A DNA stretch of 7,887 bases, from the NCBI GenBank assembly GCA_965364735.1, contig CBDTYW010000179.1:1-7887 (forward strand). The letters are read 5' to 3'. The first letter of the stretch is position 1. The number at the start of each line of letters is the position of its first letter. Position numbers and translations under genes: made by a program. This DNA is from CBDTYW01 sp965364735. Lineage in GTDB: Bacteria > Actinomycetota > Nitriliruptoria > Nitriliruptorales > Nitriliruptoraceae. The notes under the pieces are model-generated. The model had not been told where the DNA came from. It saw only the letters and a list, made by a program, of their open reading frames with translations, and made no database searches. Positions 6,549 through 7,887 of this stretch are shown here, one piece after another.

Positions 6549-7886
6549 TCAGCCGAGCGGTCCGGCGGCCCCGAGGTCGACCTCGATCGTCGCGTCCACG
6601 TCGTCGACGGCGCGGGCGATGTCGAGGTGATGCGTTCCGGCGTCGACGTACCAGCCCCGGACGGTGCGGCGGACCTCGTCGGAGGCGCCGGCCGGGACCA
6701 GCTCGACCATCAGGTCGGGCCGGGAGAGGATCGCGGTGCGCTCGTCGCGCGCTGGATCCCACAGCGCGAACGAGCGGGCATCGAGCGTGATGGACGCGGT
6801 CGCGCGATCGCCGGGAGCCACGTGCACCTTGGAGAAGCCGACCAGCTGACGGTGCGGTCGCACCAGCCAGCCACGCGGTGGCCGCAGATAGACCTGGACC
6901 ACGTCGCTGCCGGGGCGTGCTCCGGTGTTGGTGACGTCGACCTCGACGACGACGTCGTGGCCGTCAACGGCCACGCGAGGTTCCGACCACGACCACGTCG
7001 TGTACGAGCCGCCGTGGCCGAACGCGAAGCGCACCGGGAGGTGTCGGGTGTCGTACCAGCGGTGACCGACCAGCAGCCCCTCGCCGTACGTGGTGTGGTC
7101 CTGCTCGCCCGCCTGCCCCGGGAACGCCGGCGTGTGCTCGAGACGCAGCGGGATCGTCACCGGCAGTCGACCTGACGGCTCACGAACGCCGAGGAGCACG
7201 TCGGCGAGCGCCGTCGCGAGCTCCTGTCCGCCCAGCCACGTCCACAGGACCGCGGCGGGGGCATCTGCCCACGGCATCGTGACCGGGGCGCCGGCGTTGA
7301 CCACGACCACGGTTCGGGGGTTGGCGGCGCAGACGCGCCTGACCAGCTCGTCCTGGACCCCGGGGAGATCCATGTCGGGCCGGTCGTGTCCTTCGGTCTC
7401 GGACCCGGGGAGCGTCCCGACGACGACGACGGCCACGTCGACACGAGAGGCGAGCTCCACCGCTGCGTCGACGTCCGAGCCGTCCGCGTGGCTCAGGCGA
7501 TCGCCGAGGCGTGCGGCGAGCACGTCGAGCGGCGTCGTCGCGTGCTGGGGGTTGAGCTGGGCCGATCCGCCGCCCATGAGATGCGGGGTGGAGGCGTTCG
7601 GCCCGAGCAGGGCCACGGACCCGGATCCGCTCAGGGGCAGGATCCCGTCATTGCTCAGGAGGACGAATGAGGCGGCTGCAGCCTCGGTCGCGAGGTCGCG
7701 GTGGCCCGGGGTCTCGACGGCCGTCTCCGCGGCGGGCTCGGACGGATCGTCGTGCATCCCGAGGGCGTCGCGCAGGTCGAGGAGCCGCTGCGCCGACGCG
7801 GCGTTGGGTTGATCTCGCAGTTGGTCATCACCATCGGGTTGTCGCCGTTCATGCGGTACCTGATGCTGTACTTCTTCCGCGGTGAC
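6549..7886 (-). CDS. Glycoside hydrolase family 3 (beta-glucosidase-like), C-terminal half; 5' end outside window or disrupted
   Basis: Residue numbers here count from the Met encoded at 7757-7755. The GH3 C-terminal (alpha/beta sandwich) domain covers about 20-250. It includes AAAASFVLLSNDGILPL, LGPNASTPHLMGGGSAQLNP, a VAVVVVGT strand, and GSETEGHDRPDMDLPG, in which Glu122 matches the family's general acid/base. NPRTVVVVNAGAPV, the GGQELATALADVLLG helix, PSGRLPVTIP and FGHGGSYTTW follow. A fibronectin-III-like domain follows at about 265-335 (VDVTNTGARPGSDVVQVYL, RPHRQLVGFSKV, LDARSFALWD). There is no PA14 insertion. The N-terminal TIM barrel with the nucleophile Asp is not in the window. 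The Met at 7757 is not a true start: it has no ribosome binding site, and GH3-like sequence (SAQRLLDLRDALG) continues upstream. The frame stays open to the edge, but beyond about 7803 it no longer looks like GH3 or coding sequence. Substrate specificity (beta-glucoside, xyloside or other) is unknown. Confidence 0.8.
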   Translation of the reverse strand, partial: VTAEEVQHQVPHERRQPDGDDQLRDQPNAASAQRLLDLRDALGMHDDPSEPAAETAVETPGHRDLATEAAAASFVLLSNDGILPLSGSGSVALLGPNASTPHLMGGGSAQLNPQHATTPLDVLAARLGDRLSHADGSDVDAAVELASRVDVAVVVVGTLPGSETEGHDRPDMDLPGVQDELVRRVCAANPRTVVVVNAGAPVTMPWADAPAAVLWTWLGGQELATALADVLLGVREPSGRLPVTIPLRLEHTPAFPGQAGEQDHTTYGEGLLVGHRWYDTRHLPVRFAFGHGGSYTTWSWSEPRVAVDGHDVVVEVDVTNTGARPGSDVVQVYLRPPRGWLVRPHRQLVGFSKVHVAPGDRATASITLDARSFALWDPARDERTAILSRPDLMVELVPAGASDEVRRTVRGWYVDAGTHHLDIARAVDDVDATIEVDLGAAGPLG

Positions 7887-7887
7887 C
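7801..7887. other. Composition and reading-frame break at the right edge
   Basis: This 87-base stretch is about 57% GC by count, against 75% in the preceding 60 bases. In the GH3 frame only 12 of 28 codons end in G or C, unlike the rest of the gene. A different minus-strand frame (through MNGDNPMVMTNCEIN) has 27 of 29 codons ending in G or C. The plus-strand frame that shares those wobble bases reads as a hydrophobic segment (LISQLVITIGLSPFM). So real coding sequence here probably lies in another frame than GH3, because of an indel, a rearrangement or an assembly join. Which frame is real cannot be settled. Confidence 0.5.

Noticed and set aside
7090..7812. Plus-strand open frame of 240 codons opposite the GH3 gene
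   Set aside because: It is Ser/Arg/Thr-rich and antisense to conserved GH3 motifs, including the acid/base region.
1..7887. A defence system, biosynthetic cluster or mobile element
   Set aside because: No nuclease, transposase, integrase, toxin-antitoxin pair, CRISPR repeats, att-like direct repeats or assembly-line enzymes were seen; a WYL regulator alone, although common near defence loci, is not enough.

Overview
The window is very GC-rich, with GC-dominated third codon positions, frequent GTG/ATG starts and genes packed almost end to end. Together with a fused PafB/PafC-type WYL regulator and a DHA2-type exporter, this points to an actinomycete (Actinomycetota). The order cannot be fixed from the sequence. 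No rRNA, tRNA, CRISPR array, insertion sequence or phage gene was seen.

Layout, left to right. (1) The C-terminal part of an MFS drug-type exporter (+, cut by the left edge) ends before a strong GC hairpin, a likely terminator shared with the convergent next gene. (2) A small SRPBCC (START/Bet v1-like) protein lies on the minus strand. (3) A divergent intergenic stretch of about 170 bp carries the leader of a 653-residue single-polypeptide aconitase of the short (Aquifex-like) type on the plus strand. (4) The aconitase converges on a second SRPBCC gene, and the two stop codons share one CTAG. (5) Upstream of that SRPBCC gene, on the same strand, is a metallo-beta-lactamase-fold hydrolase; the two may be co-transcribed. 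(6) Divergent from the hydrolase, across an 88-bp gap with a perfect inverted repeat, is a 604-residue double WYL-domain regulator that looks like PafB and PafC fused. (7) It converges, with a 10-bp gap, on the C-terminal half of a GH3 glycoside hydrolase (minus) that runs to the right edge.

The genes do not form one obvious pathway: central carbon metabolism, transport, glycoside hydrolysis, regulation and two ligand-binding-fold proteins sit side by side. The only tight functional pairing suggested by layout is the WYL regulator with the divergent hydrolase (and the SRPBCC gene behind it).

Points worth a second look are the Ser in place of the first cluster-ligand Cys of the aconitase, the fused WYL regulator and its candidate operator, and a reading-frame and composition break inside the GH3 gene near 7800. 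I did not find convincing evidence for a wholly new multi-gene system.
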